64,000 bases of DNA, from NCBI RefSeq assembly GCF_026262505.1, contig NC_067203.1:8122001-8186000 (forward strand). Direction: 5' to 3'. Source of the DNA: Trichomonas vaginalis G3 (Eukaryota > Parabasalia > Trichomonadida > Trichomonadidae). The translations under genes were made by a program, and so were the position numbers. Under the pieces are notes generated by a model that saw nothing but the letters and a program-made list of their open reading frames with translations, did not search any database and was not told the origin of the DNA. Shown piece after piece: positions 53,001 to 62,859 of this stretch. Position 1 is the stretch's first letter, and each line of letters opens with the position of its first letter.

Positions 53001-53497
53001 GCGACCCAAATCTTCCTAACACTCAAGCATTTCAAGCAATTGTTACCGATAAACAATTTTATGATAAAAACATTTTCAAATTCGCACCATTTGATTTCTT
53101 CTGTTTTGATGAGAAATTTAAACCTAAATTAAAGAATAAAGCTGAAGAAAAAGCACATGAGAAGAAGTTATTGGGTTTAGCAATTGAGAAACAAGGTGAT
53201 AACATGGTTGCTTTATGCCCTAAGTGTTATACATCATTCAACGGTTCAATTGATGGAAGTGATTTTAAAAAGATTGCACAAAAAATGAAAGGTGTTAGTT
53301 TACGACAAAATAAACAATTAACACCTAAAAATTATTTGGATATAATAAATGATAAAGTGATATTTGATGGTCAGAATATTAATTTACAACTTAAAAACGG
53401 GTCAATGACTCGCTTAACAATCGGTAAGACTGCATTAACAGGAGCACACACTAAGGCTGTATGTTGTGAAAATGGATGTTGTATGCCATTTATTTAA
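50036..53497 (+). pseudogene. Element B: protein-primed family B DNA polymerase, broken
   Basis: Counterpart of 17362-20865, with the same exonuclease, HNH-like and polymerase motifs readable in its open pieces (e.g. DFNSLYPS, GDTDSSY, LDRIDN). It lacks the 36-base double-hairpin segment seen in A near 18240. Broken in several places. Confidence 0.9.
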
Positions 53498-53525
53498 TAC
53501 AATTTAAAATTTTATTTTTAATAAA

Positions 53526-53990
53526 ATGCCACAGAAGAGACAAAAGGAACCAAATCGATTTATACCAAATGGTTTTAACTTTCAGATTCCAAATAATCAA
53601 CCACAACGAATTTTTCAAATCCCACCACAGCATCAACAGCCAACAACGACCACCACCACAGCATCACACCACACACATCAACGGAGAAGAACATTCACCC
53701 CTGAAGAAAGAAATTTCAATAATTTGATGCGTCAACAAAATCAAGGTTTGAGATTTTATCCGGGTAGTAATGGTATACATATAAGGCATCCAAATTTAGA
53801 TAGAAGATATACCGCTGAGATTCATATTTTACCTAATAATACGGTTAATTTTGCTGGATTTTATGATCATCATCAGGAAATCTGGACTCCACCATTTGAT
53901 ACCGTTTTAGAAGGAGGAACCGTTAATGATGCGATTCAATATGTAAATAATGGTTTTGATACTATGATTCAAAGAGGTGGGCACCCTTAA
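53526..53990 (+). CDS. Element B: Q/H/T-rich small protein, 154 aa
   Basis: The N-terminal 55 residues are rich in Q, P, H and T (IPPQHQQPTTTTTTASHHTH). The C-terminal about 95 residues are compact (GLRFYPGSNGIHIRHPNL, EGGTVNDAIQYVNNGF). No family recognised. It lies between polymerase and integrase; element A keeps only a remnant (20922-21016). A basic, disordered N-terminus next to a protein-primed polymerase invites the thought of a DNA-bound accessory protein, without direct support. Confidence 0.65.
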   Translation: MPQKRQKEPNRFIPNGFNFQIPNNQPQRIFQIPPQHQQPTTTTTTASHHTHQRRRTFTPEERNFNNLMRQQNQGLRFYPGSNGIHIRHPNLDRRYTAEIHILPNNTVNFAGFYDHHQEIWTPPFDTVLEGGTVNDAIQYVNNGFDTMIQRGGHP

Positions 53991-54014
53991 AACATTTATT
54001 TTATTTTTATATAA

Positions 54015-55602
54015 ATGGATAACGCAGATTTAGAAAATTTAATTGATGATTTAGTACTTAATCAAAATTTTCTTAATTATTATGAATTAAAATCATATCT
54101 CCAAAAACATAATAAAAATATAACGGTGATGATATGGATTATTATTATCGTATTATAAAAATGAAATTTTGAAATATCATGATAAAAATAATTTCTGAAA
54201 TTAAAGACAAAATTAAAAATAATGAATATACAAAGGGAAAAACTAAATCACAACTTAAACAGTTGAAAGATTTCAAAAATAAAGTATTAACAGAAGAAGA
54301 TATTGATGAATTATATAAATTATATAATCCTGAGCCGCAAAAGCCAAAGGAACAAAAACAAAAGAAGAAAAAGCCGAAAACAACACCAAAAGAGAAAGTA
54401 GCAAATGTTCAACAGCTAAAGGTGCAAAACGCCCAGGTCCTTCAGACCATAAATGAAGCACAAGCTTTAATTTATGATTCATTAGTTAAACCATATTCAG
54501 CCCGACTTTTAAATGAAGATCAACTTTTGGAATTCATCCTTCAACATAAACTCGAAGCGGGAAAGTATATCAAACCTTTATATACAGCATATTTAAAACA
54601 AATGAATAGAATACATCCAGAATTAATGAAAGGAAAATCAACAACTAAAACTTCATCATCCAAAATCAAAGCAGATAAAATTAAACCACTTGCAACACCA
54701 AAACCTCCAACGGTAGTACCTCCTCCTTCAGTTAATCCTTCATCATTCACTTTATTATATCCATTTCAAACATTAAAGAAACAAAAAGATTTTAAAAAGG
54801 ATTTCAAGATATTAAATAAACCAATTGACCCGAAAATTCAACCGTTAAAGGAAAAATTTAGTCGCCCTTCATTTGCACCATATCCATATTCATACGAAAT
54901 CGATCATTGGAATATTCAAAAGGAAACGTTACTTATTTATTTGCCATTAACATTAACACTAGATATTTATATTGCATTCCGGTGAAAGGGAAAACAGAAC
55001 AGGAAACAAGAAGAGCTATACAATACTTACTAGATCATGAAAGAGTAGATAATATCAGGGGTGATGGTGATAAAGGATTTCAGGCAGCTATGATCATTAT
55101 TTCCCACAAATTAATTTTTACTTCTCATCTTCCTCCATATACGTTTCATAATAAAATAGTTGATGCGGTAATGAGAACTCTTAGAGATGCGTTAGGGTTA
55201 ACGGTCAGATATACTGGGATGGAAATCATGACTCCATCATACAGCAGTTAGTATATTATTACAATAATACATGGCATAGAACTATAAACATGAAACCAGT
55301 GGAAATGAAAAATGATATTTCAAAAGAATGGGAATATATTAGAAAGCAAATGGAAAGGTTAAATGATGTTAAACGTGAACAAATTAATTCGGGGCTCATG
55401 AATTTTAAACAAGGGGATAAAGTTTTGATTCATCTCGATTATGGAAAAACTGATAAATCAATGACAAAAAGAAGACGAAGATTTGACACAATAGCTGAAT
55501 TTGTTAGATATATTAACGGCAATGCATTAGTTGAAGTTGAACAATAAATTAATAGAAATTCCGATTTATTTTATTACTCCATTATATTTAAATAATATTT
55601 AA
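54015..55602 (+). pseudogene. Element B: DDE-type integrase, broken
   Basis: Counterpart of 21041-22618 with the same core phrases in its open pieces (NIRGDGDKGFQAA, KPVEMKNDISKEWEY). It carries the same 28-base degenerate double hairpin (54421-54448) as A. Broken in several places. Confidence 0.9.
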
Positions 55603-55621
55603 TTTTTTTATTTCGTAAGAA

Positions 55622-55941
55622 ATGAGTGACAACAAGCATCCAAGAGTCCTGATTCAATTAAGATTCAGAGTCCAGACGATGAATATAAAAAGAAACTAAA
55701 CAGAATTAAATCAAAAATATGCTATTACAAAAAGAAGCTGCAATGCGGCGGGGCTGATGCCCATAAAACTAAAGTAATTGAAAACGATAAAGAGAGGAAA
55801 GAAATAATCGAAAAATTAGAAACTTACCGTTCAATCCTTAAACTGAGTGAAGCAAAAATAAAAGAATTTAATAGAATAAATAAATTGATTGGAAGAGATG
55901 AATTTAATAAAGATGAATTTTTAAACTCAATCCAAATTTAA
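55622..55941 (+). pseudogene. Element B: small lysine-rich gene, broken
   Basis: Counterpart of 22637-22948, directly after the integrase. Broken. Confidence 0.55.
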
Positions 55942-55944
55942 TTT

Positions 55945-56130
55945 TTATTCCTCTTCGACAACGTCTCTTCGAGACGCCGAACCCTTCTGGGTTCTTCTTT
56001 CCATCATTACTGCATAACCGCATCTTCTCGGTTTTCGTGGTTTGTTGTTTTTAATTCGTTCTTGCATCATTTTTATCATTTCCTCCCTTGTTATGATTCG
56101 TGGTAAATTTTGAGCTTGTGGGGTATCCAT
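55945..56130 (-). CDS. Element B: small basic protein, 61 aa
   Basis: Begins MDTPQAQNLPRIITREEMIK and matches the element A gene at 22945-23109 for about 45 residues. The C-terminal tail (RRTQKGSASRRDVVEEE) is coded by a double-hairpin segment at 55962-55994 that A lacks, so the tail is newly made by that insertion. Function unknown. Confidence 0.6.
   Translation of the reverse strand: MDTPQAQNLPRIITREEMIKMMQERIKNNKPRKPRRCGYAVMMERRTQKGSASRRDVVEEE
55962..55994 (+). repeat. Double-hairpin micro-insertion, element B small gene
   Basis: CGTCTC-TTC-GAGACG (55962-55976), two bases, then GAACCC-TTCT-GGGTTC (55979-55994). The corresponding place in A (about 22963-22985) is 28 bases shorter and has neither hairpin. 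Confidence 0.75.
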
Positions 56131-56215
56131 TTATATAAAAATAAAATTTTGTTATCAGTTATTTTATCATCATTTTATTAAGTTCATCTTTAGTTAATTT
56201 GAATGATAAGAAAAA

Positions 56216-56434
56216 TTATTTTTGAATAACTGAAGGTGTCACTACGTCACCATGTGTCACCTGGTTAATTAACTTCTTTTAAAAATGATGACAACATGAC
56301 ATTTAGACAACAGGTACGAAAGGAGGAAGGCATTTATGAATTATTTTTGAATAACTGAAGGTGTCACTACGTCACCATGTGTCACCTGGTTAATTAACTT
56401 CTTTTAAAAATGATGACAACATGACATTTAGACA
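56216..56434. repeat. GTCACC-rich repeats left of the helicase (element B)
   Basis: Two tandem copies (about 56216-56312 and 56341-56434) with the cluster GGTGTCACTACGTCACC then ATGTGTCACC and a TGACAACATGACATTTAGACA block. They are alike within B but differ at the same bases from all copies in A. Inverted copies lie at about 58887-58990 and 59803-59946. Confidence 0.75.
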
Positions 56435-56484
56435 TCACAGCAGGATTAATGCAAAAATAAATTCCAATCATACTTTATACTGCA

Positions 56485-56512
56485 AGACCTTCAGGTCTCG
56501 CCGCTTAGCGGC
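56485..56512 (+). repeat. Double-hairpin micro-insertion at the end of the element B helicase gene
   Basis: AGACC-TTCA-GGTCT (56485-56498), one base, then GCCGC-TTA-GCGGC (56500-56512). Element A has a short plain sequence at the same point (about 23503-23512). Confidence 0.75.
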
Positions 56513-58813
56513 TCATTTACAGGTATTTCATCGTCAGTAAATGAATCCTCATTATCGTTTGGTTCAACCTGTTTATATAATCCTTTCATTTCTTCTTTCA
56601 AAACATAACACCATGTTTGTTTACCATCTATTCTTCTCTGTTTCCTATCACATTTATCCTTAATGCTCATTTGAAAGTTTTTGTCTTTCATGTCTGATGG
56701 TTTGCAGAATAGAGCATTTTTACACGTCATACCTGCACACAATTCATCATAATGTGTATTTATCCATTCATCTAAAGGATTTGTTGATAATTCTATTAAA
56801 TCTTGTTTGGCTTCAGTCATCGGTATGATTCGTACGTTAAATGATGAAAGGTCATATTGCATAAAACGTCAGTAAATTATCATAAAATTCCTTTGTGCAT
56901 GAATCCATTAAATTCTTGAAATAATCAAATTGACCCTTGAATTTACCATTAACTCTTAAAACTACGTATCTTCTGTCTCCAACTTCAATTTTGACAGGGT
57001 AGACGTTATTAGTTACGAAAATGAAATTGGCAACATTCTGAGCAGTTCTTCTGGGTTGATTCTTTTCATTAATTCTAATCTCATTATCCGTAATAATTGA
57101 TTTCAAAGCGTTGAAGTTTGCGAGTCTGTCTTCACCAACATTCTTGAGTTCATTAAGTACAAGAAACATTTTATTCTCAACTACTGAATTGAAATTACCC
57201 GTTAGCTCACCTATTTCAGTAATGTTTTTGATTGAATAACCGGCGAGAAGTTCAGAAATAATGTCTGTAAATATGTTTTTACCTGTTCCCTGAAGTCCTT
57301 TCAAAATAATTGCTGTTTCATTCTTGATTCCAGGATGTTGAATCATTGATGCAATCCAGCCGAGAAGGTATTTATACACTTCATCGTTATTATCACAAAT
57401 GGCTTCTTTAATGAAATTCATAAACATTTCAATTTTTGAGTAATCTGGTTTTTCAAGAATGTTGTATTTATAACCTTGAAACGTTGAGAAAACATCTGGG
57501 GAATCAGATTTAAAGCAAACACCCTTAACGGTTAATGAAGACAATTGATTTAGTAGTACATCCCATGCTGTTATGGTTTTACCTTCTTCTTTAAATAATT
57601 TAATCATTTTGAGTGACTCTTTCATGTTTGATTGAAGAACGAATGATATTTGATTCATTTTGTCGTGTATGTTGTAATCTTTCTGAATGAAGTATTTGTT
57701 TCCACAATCTACAAAACGGATTACACGTGATAAATCCTCAATTACTTCAGAACTGTTTTTATACTGATGATTTTCAGCCTTGCGTCTAATATCTGTTATC
57801 AAAAACGAGTCATCAAGTTTTATATCAAATGTTATTTTTGGCTTACGTAATAAAGGTAAAACGTATTCATCATAATATTCCTTTTGATATAGTTTTAGAA
57901 TCTTCACTAAAACAAATGGAGAAGTCATTAAATGTGCATATCTACTACGTGCTTTTTCAAAATTACTTTTTGCATTTTCAGTTAAATTGCAGAAGTTATA
58001 AACGTTATCGTATGCTTCATTAATTAAATGATTAGGTAACGAATTAATTGCTTGAAACAGTGTGAATAATGTAACTTCTTTTTCTAAATTCATGTTTCAC
58101 ACCGTCATTATGTACTTCAAAATCACTGATGCCATCAACTATGCTCTGGGCAAGTTTATCGTCAATGTTTACATCTTTGTTTTCATTCATGATAGTCTTT
58201 ATTTCTTCGTTCTTCTGTTCAACTCTTACCTTAATATTCAAATCATTTAATATATCATTCACTGTTCTGGTTATGGTCGAGTCGTAACTTCCACGAATGA
58301 ATGAGTATGTTTGATTGGTTCTGTTGCATTCTTGCGAACTCTTGAATCAGCCATAACTACTAAAGAACGCTTTGAATCATCCATAGAAGTCATGATATCA
58401 ATATCGTAATCATTGCAGGAATAGCATTTAATCATTCTGTTCGAAACTGAATAGAAGAAATTAGTGTTACAATAAATGTGAAGACCTCCTGAAGCGGTTT
58501 TAACGATAACATCTTTATCCGAAAGTTTTGATAAAATATCTTTTCTAACTGTTTCTTTAAGTTCATCATTGTATGATTTATTAATATCAACATCTATAAT
58601 CGTTAAATTTGAAATTTTATTTACTAATAAAGCCATACCAGTTTTCCTTCCTCTTCCTCCATCGTGTTTGAGGTAGTTATGTAAATCAATCTTGTTTTCA
58701 CCAATTCTTTCGTTGAGGGTTTTAGTTTCTGCCACAACTAATTCCTCAGCTAATGAATCAATAACTTTTTCATCAGAAACGATATAGTTGCTGTTGTTGT
58801 TTGTTGCTGTCAT
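56491..58813 (-). pseudogene. Element B: prim-pol / SF3 helicase, broken
   Basis: Counterpart of 23503-25818 with prim-pol and helicase motifs readable in open pieces (TASGGLHIYCN, GLQGTGKN, MFLVLNELKN). Its C-terminal end differs from A where the double hairpin lies. Broken in a few places. Confidence 0.9.
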
Positions 58814-58814
58814 T

Positions 58815-58990
58815 TATATAGGAATAAAAAATAAAAATAATTTTAAAACTAACTTTATTTTTGGACTGCATCAAATTTCCTGGACTGTTGTCAAAATGTC
58901 ATGTTGTCATCATTTTTTAAGAGAAGTTAATTAACCTGGTGACATGGTGACGTGGTGACACCATCAGTTATTCAAAAATAATTAATTATT
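58815..58990. repeat. Leader cassette with inverted GTCACC repeat, copy 1 (element B)
   Basis: An AT-rich leader plus TGTTGTCAAAATGTCATG and GGTGAC cluster upstream of the helicase. Nearly the same cassette recurs at about 59740-59900 upstream of the KilA-N gene. Confidence 0.75.
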
Positions 58991-59058
58991 GAATAACCTA
59001 AAAACCATTAACGATAAAATATATTTTTGGTCGTTTATGACAAAAATAAATGGTTCAT

Positions 59059-59738
59059 TTACTCACAATATTTTTGTACAAAACGACCCCAAACTTTTAA
59101 CTTCTTTTCTGCAGTTTCTAATGCTATCTTAGCGAGTTCATATTCTCTAAATTCTCTCTTTAAATCTTCTTGTTCCCATTGGTCTAGTTCGTATGGAGAA
59201 TCTCTATAACCATAACATATCTCACGTTCATGTTCTAATTGTTTTTCGCACATTTTTCTAACTTCTTCTTCAAACAAATGTTTAGCATTCTCTACTGTAT
59301 CTTCGAGTTCTTCTTCATCTAATTTCTCATGAACTTTCTTGTCTATGGAGTCCATAATATCTTTGACATAAAATGCATACTTTACAGAGCACCATTCAGC
59401 AACAAAATGAACGAGGTCAGGATGTATGTAAATACTTTTGAATTCATTTATAACACCCTTAGTAAGCTCATAAAATGCTTGTTTTGAGGTCGAGCCACTT
59501 TTGGCTGACCGTATTCGTTCACCAAAACTCAAGAATTTCCTGCATTTTAGTACTATTGAGAAATCTGTTTAAATGGTTTAACTTCCCTTTCTCTTGCCAT
59601 CTTTGTTGCATTAATGTAACCATCCTTGTCTCTACGTAAGACTTCAATACCATTATAAGTGCCTTTTGTGAATGTTTCGCCATTAGATTTGTTCGTGAAT
59701 GTTTTTGCTTCGACTGACATTTCTGTTCTTACATACAA
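59059..59738 (-). pseudogene. Element B: KilA-N domain protein, broken
   Basis: The open pieces show the KilA-N signature GYINATKMARE and, further on, SIYIHPDLVHFVAEWCSVKYA. The latter matches the family's HPDLA-x-x-A-x-W-x-S-x-x-F pattern. A charged coiled coil follows (EEELEDTVENAKHLFEEEV). KilA-N proteins are DNA-binding factors common in large DNA viruses and phages. The gene has no counterpart in A and sits between two near-identical leader cassettes. Broken. Confidence 0.8.
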
Positions 59739-59739
59739 A

Positions 59740-59946
59740 ATAAAAAAATAAAAATAATTTTAAAACTAACTTTATTTTTGGACTGCATCAAATTTCCTGG
59801 ACTGTTGTCAAAATGTCATGTTGTCAGTCATTTTAAGAGAAGTTAATTAACCTGGTGACATGGTGACGTGGTGACCTATCAGTTCTTCAAAAATAATTCA
59901 TAAATGCCTTCCTCCTTTCGTACCTGTTGTCTAAATGTCATGTTGT
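59740..59946. repeat. Leader cassette with inverted GTCACC repeat, copy 2 (element B)
   Basis: Same AT-rich leader and TGTTGTCAAAATGTCATG block as 58815-58990. The part 59886-59946 is the complement of about 56288-56350. Confidence 0.75.
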
Positions 59947-59969
59947 TCGCTCTTTTGGAGCTCAGGACT

Positions 59970-62102
59970 TTAAGCAGCTCTGAACCATGCGAATACAGTC
60001 ATAAATGGTGGCATATAATCTTCACCCGAACCTGTTGGATTTGTTGTGAAAGTGTGTGAATGATTTCCTCCTGATTCAGTTGGTCGAAAAGTCTTTTTTG
60101 CTGAATTGTTATAAGATGGAGATAAAACGTCATAGCCAGCTTTATAGTCTGAGTTGTATAATGGGTGGTCTCTTAATGAGTGTATATGGTCGCCAGAAAA
60201 GTTTGTCGTTCCTGTATGAGTGTGCGCAGGTAAGTTTGCTTCTTTAATTTTCTTTGAGCCTCCTGTTTGCTTTGAAGAGTTAGCACAGTATAAGAATTTG
60301 TTTACAATCTGTTCCCAAGTACCGAAACCCAGAACTGTTGCGGGATTTGTTGAATTCATTGATGTATATATTGAACCAATGGGGTAAATCATCTCAAGAA
60401 TTGTATTTAATCCATTATGAATATTGAATTTATTATATAATATTGAATTTGGGTGAGTATTTAAAACTGGTCTTGTTATCAATATTAACGTATTATTTTT
60501 GAAAATTGCTTTTCTAACATCTTGAAATTTTGTGATTTCAGACCAGTTTCTTCCATCACTACTGATATTTACTAAATCACCACATCCTAAAGCAATGAAA
60601 TACCCATCAATATAAAATAAATTTGTAAATCTATAATTTCGAGTAAGTTTTGGAGTGAATGAATAAACCAATTCCCAATTTGATAAATCCTGTGATAAAT
60701 AAATATGTCTTTTATAACTTACAGGATATGAATAGACCATTCCACCTGAAACGAGAACACAAACATTTGATCCATAACATAAAGCTTCAATGTCTCCATC
60801 AGCTTGAAAAATTTGTTCAAATTGACCTTGTGGTATTGAAGATGATCTATAAATTTTATCATTTTGTAGGATAAAATACATGTTGTTAATGTAATACCAC
60901 TTACTTGTATAATCAATTTCCAAATCTGATGACATCATACTAAACATATAATAATTTATCCCATCCTCACTAATGAAAATTTGATTGACTTCATAAATTA
61001 GTACCCATTTATTATTAACGCATCTAATAGGATTATTTGGATATTTAAATTTAGCATCTTGATTTAAATTACATTTGAACCATTGGATACAATCGAATGA
61101 ATAACAAGGGCAAAAATCATCTCCAACCGTTATCATTCCCATAAATTTACCGTTATTATATTCAACATATAAAATTCTTGGATTAATGATTGGCTTTCGT
61201 GTATCAGGATTCCAAACAGATGGAGTAAATGATTCATAGTTTTTAAAATCATTTGTTTTAAAATAATAAAGCACTCCAGCTGTATAAAATAAATACATGG
61301 TCACTCCATCGAAACATATCCATTCAAAAGAATCTATATCAAAGGTTTTATCTGATGATTTCATAAAATTTAAAAATGGTGGAGTAAAATAGACCTCTGA
61401 TTGTTTTATTTCTTCATTAACAAATGATATATCAGCTTTCTTTGCTAACTCAGTATTAATGAATGAAATAACTTTTTCCTTATCTGCTTTCTTCTCTAAC
61501 TCATCATTAACATAAGTTTTATCTGCTTTAAGGTCTAAACATCCTGAAACCCATTCTGTATCAGCTTTAACTTTAAAAGTCTCCAATGTCCATTCATGAT
61601 ACCATTCAACCTTTTCTTTAATTTCATTATCTTTTTCATCAACATAAACCAAATTTGCCTTCTTATTTAATTCAGTATTAACATATTCCTTATCTGCTTT
61701 CTTCATTAACTCACTATCCACATATTCCTTATCCACCTTCTTCATTATGTCATTTAGGAAACCTTCTATGAATTCCTCATTTAAATTAAATCTTCCAATC
61801 TTCAAAACTTTAGGAAATGCATTTAATGCGTAATATCTCTGTTCTTCTGGTGGAATTGATGTTATATCATCCGTTATTCCTTTAATTTTTGAATTCATAA
61901 ATAAAATTTCTTTTATATTTGATATCACTGCACCACCTTTGCAAACGAATTCGAAATGGTCATTTTTCAATACTATCTCCAAATCTCCATATTTCAACCT
62001 TTGCGTTTGTTCTGCCGTCTTTGAATTATATGCATATGTGGCGTATGTAATGGTCTGAAGGACCTGGGCGCTTTGCGCCTTAAGTTGCTGTTGTTTAATC
62101 AT
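59970..62102 (-). CDS. Element B: large collar-type fibre with beta-propeller-like insert
   Basis: The 710-residue product shares its first about 130 residues and the collar-type tip framework (YPIGSIYTSMNST, GTWEQI, NLPAHTH, GGNHSHTF) with the element A fibre. Between them are more KADK coiled-coil repeats (about 130-230), then a module of about 330 residues absent from A. That module has many aromatic beta-strand repeats, e.g. FISEDGINYY, IYLSQDLSNWELVY and NISSDGRNWSE. The recurrent S-x-D-x-x-x-W pattern looks like BNR/sialidase-type propeller blades. This would be a receptor- or glycan-binding head; that is inference. The frame is fully open, unlike the element's replication genes. A double hairpin codes part of the N-terminus (62052-62079). 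Confidence 0.8.
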   Translation of the reverse strand: MIKQQQLKAQSAQVLQTITYATYAYNSKTAEQTQRLKYGDLEIVLKNDHFEFVCKGGAVISNIKEILFMNSKIKGITDDITSIPPEEQRYYALNAFPKVLKIGRFNLNEEFIEGFLNDIMKKVDKEYVDSELMKKADKEYVNTELNKKANLVYVDEKDNEIKEKVEWYHEWTLETFKVKADTEWVSGCLDLKADKTYVNDELEKKADKEKVISFINTELAKKADISFVNEEIKQSEVYFTPPFLNFMKSSDKTFDIDSFEWICFDGVTMYLFYTAGVLYYFKTNDFKNYESFTPSVWNPDTRKPIINPRILYVEYNNGKFMGMITVGDDFCPCYSFDCIQWFKCNLNQDAKFKYPNNPIRCVNNKWVLIYEVNQIFISEDGINYYMFSMMSSDLEIDYTSKWYYINNMYFILQNDKIYRSSSIPQGQFEQIFQADGDIEALCYGSNVCVLVSGGMVYSYPVSYKRHIYLSQDLSNWELVYSFTPKLTRNYRFTNLFYIDGYFIALGCGDLVNISSDGRNWSEITKFQDVRKAIFKNNTLILITRPVLNTHPNSILYNKFNIHNGLNTILEMIYPIGSIYTSMNSTNPATVLGFGTWEQIVNKFLYCANSSKQTGGSKKIKEANLPAHTHTGTTNFSGDHIHSLRDHPLYNSDYKAGYDVLSPSYNNSAKKTFRPTESGGNHSHTFTTNPTGSGEDYMPPFMTVFAWFRAA
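62052..62079 (+). repeat. Double-hairpin micro-insertion in the element B fibre gene
   Basis: GGTC-TGAAG-GACC (62052-62064), two bases, then GGCGC-TTT-GCGCC (62067-62079). Element A lacks it in the fibre. The same 28 bases, with two differences, occur in the integrase gene of both elements on the opposite strand. Confidence 0.8.
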
Positions 62103-62126
62103 TTATTACGATTTAAAAATAAATAT

Positions 62127-62840
62127 TTAATCCGTTATCTCATCAGCTATTTTCTCTATTTGAAATTGCCATAATATTTCATTCATAAATTCTAAATCAC
62201 AATCAAATAGGTCAGTTATTCTAAATTTAATATTTGATAAATCTTTTGAATGAAGAATAAATGAATTCCCGGATAATTGAAACGGATATGATAAAGAAAA
62301 TGTGTTTAAGTTGATGGATAAAATGTTTTGTATTGATGGGTAAGAGTTAGGGTCTAATGTTTGATGTGAAAATCTCATTGGGGTATTAACTTTATCACAT
62401 TTGATTAAAATGAAATTGGAACCAGTGTCAGAATACAAAACATCCCCAACATCTTTTTCAAAATTTAATATCCCCAACAATGAACGAAGATGAGGAGTAC
62501 AAAATTTAATTTTCAGCGGAAATTTAATAAGGTTATTTATTTCATCAAGTTCAAAAAGTTTATCAGGTTTTGATTTAAAATTTTCTTCATACCATACGAT
62601 AAATGATTCATTTAAATAACTTAAAATCATGTTAATATCCCATTTCGCTATCACATTATTTATATACATATCATACGTTTTTTTTTCATGGTCATCTTTA
62701 ATAAATGATATATAATCTGAAGGGTCTAAAAGAATGGGATTAAATTTACCACTCACAGAAACGAGAGTAACATTATAAATTCCGCTAACTGTTAAATTTA
62801 ATTCACAGTTATTATTCGAAATAATATTGATAATTGACAT
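62127..62840 (-). CDS. Element B: hypothetical virion-type protein, 237 aa
   Basis: Open in B, broken in A (27293-27998). The sequence is beta-rich at the N-terminus (GIYNVTLVSVSGKFNPILL) and ends with DLSNIKFRITDLFDCDLEFM and WQFQIEKI. The last part resembles the end of a virion protein type seen in other Mavericks (a FRI-x-D phrase, a hydrophobic pair, then a final beta-strand). A minor capsid or fibre-associated role is possible. It lies directly behind the fibre gene. Confidence 0.65.
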   Translation of the reverse strand: MSIINIISNNNCELNLTVSGIYNVTLVSVSGKFNPILLDPSDYISFIKDDHEKKTYDMYINNVIAKWDINMILSYLNESFIVWYEENFKSKPDKLFELDEINNLIKFPLKIKFCTPHLRSLLGILNFEKDVGDVLYSDTGSNFILIKCDKVNTPMRFSHQTLDPNSYPSIQNILSINLNTFSLSYPFQLSGNSFILHSKDLSNIKFRITDLFDCDLEFMNEILWQFQIEKIADEITD

Positions 62841-62859
62841 TTTTATTACGATTAAAAAT

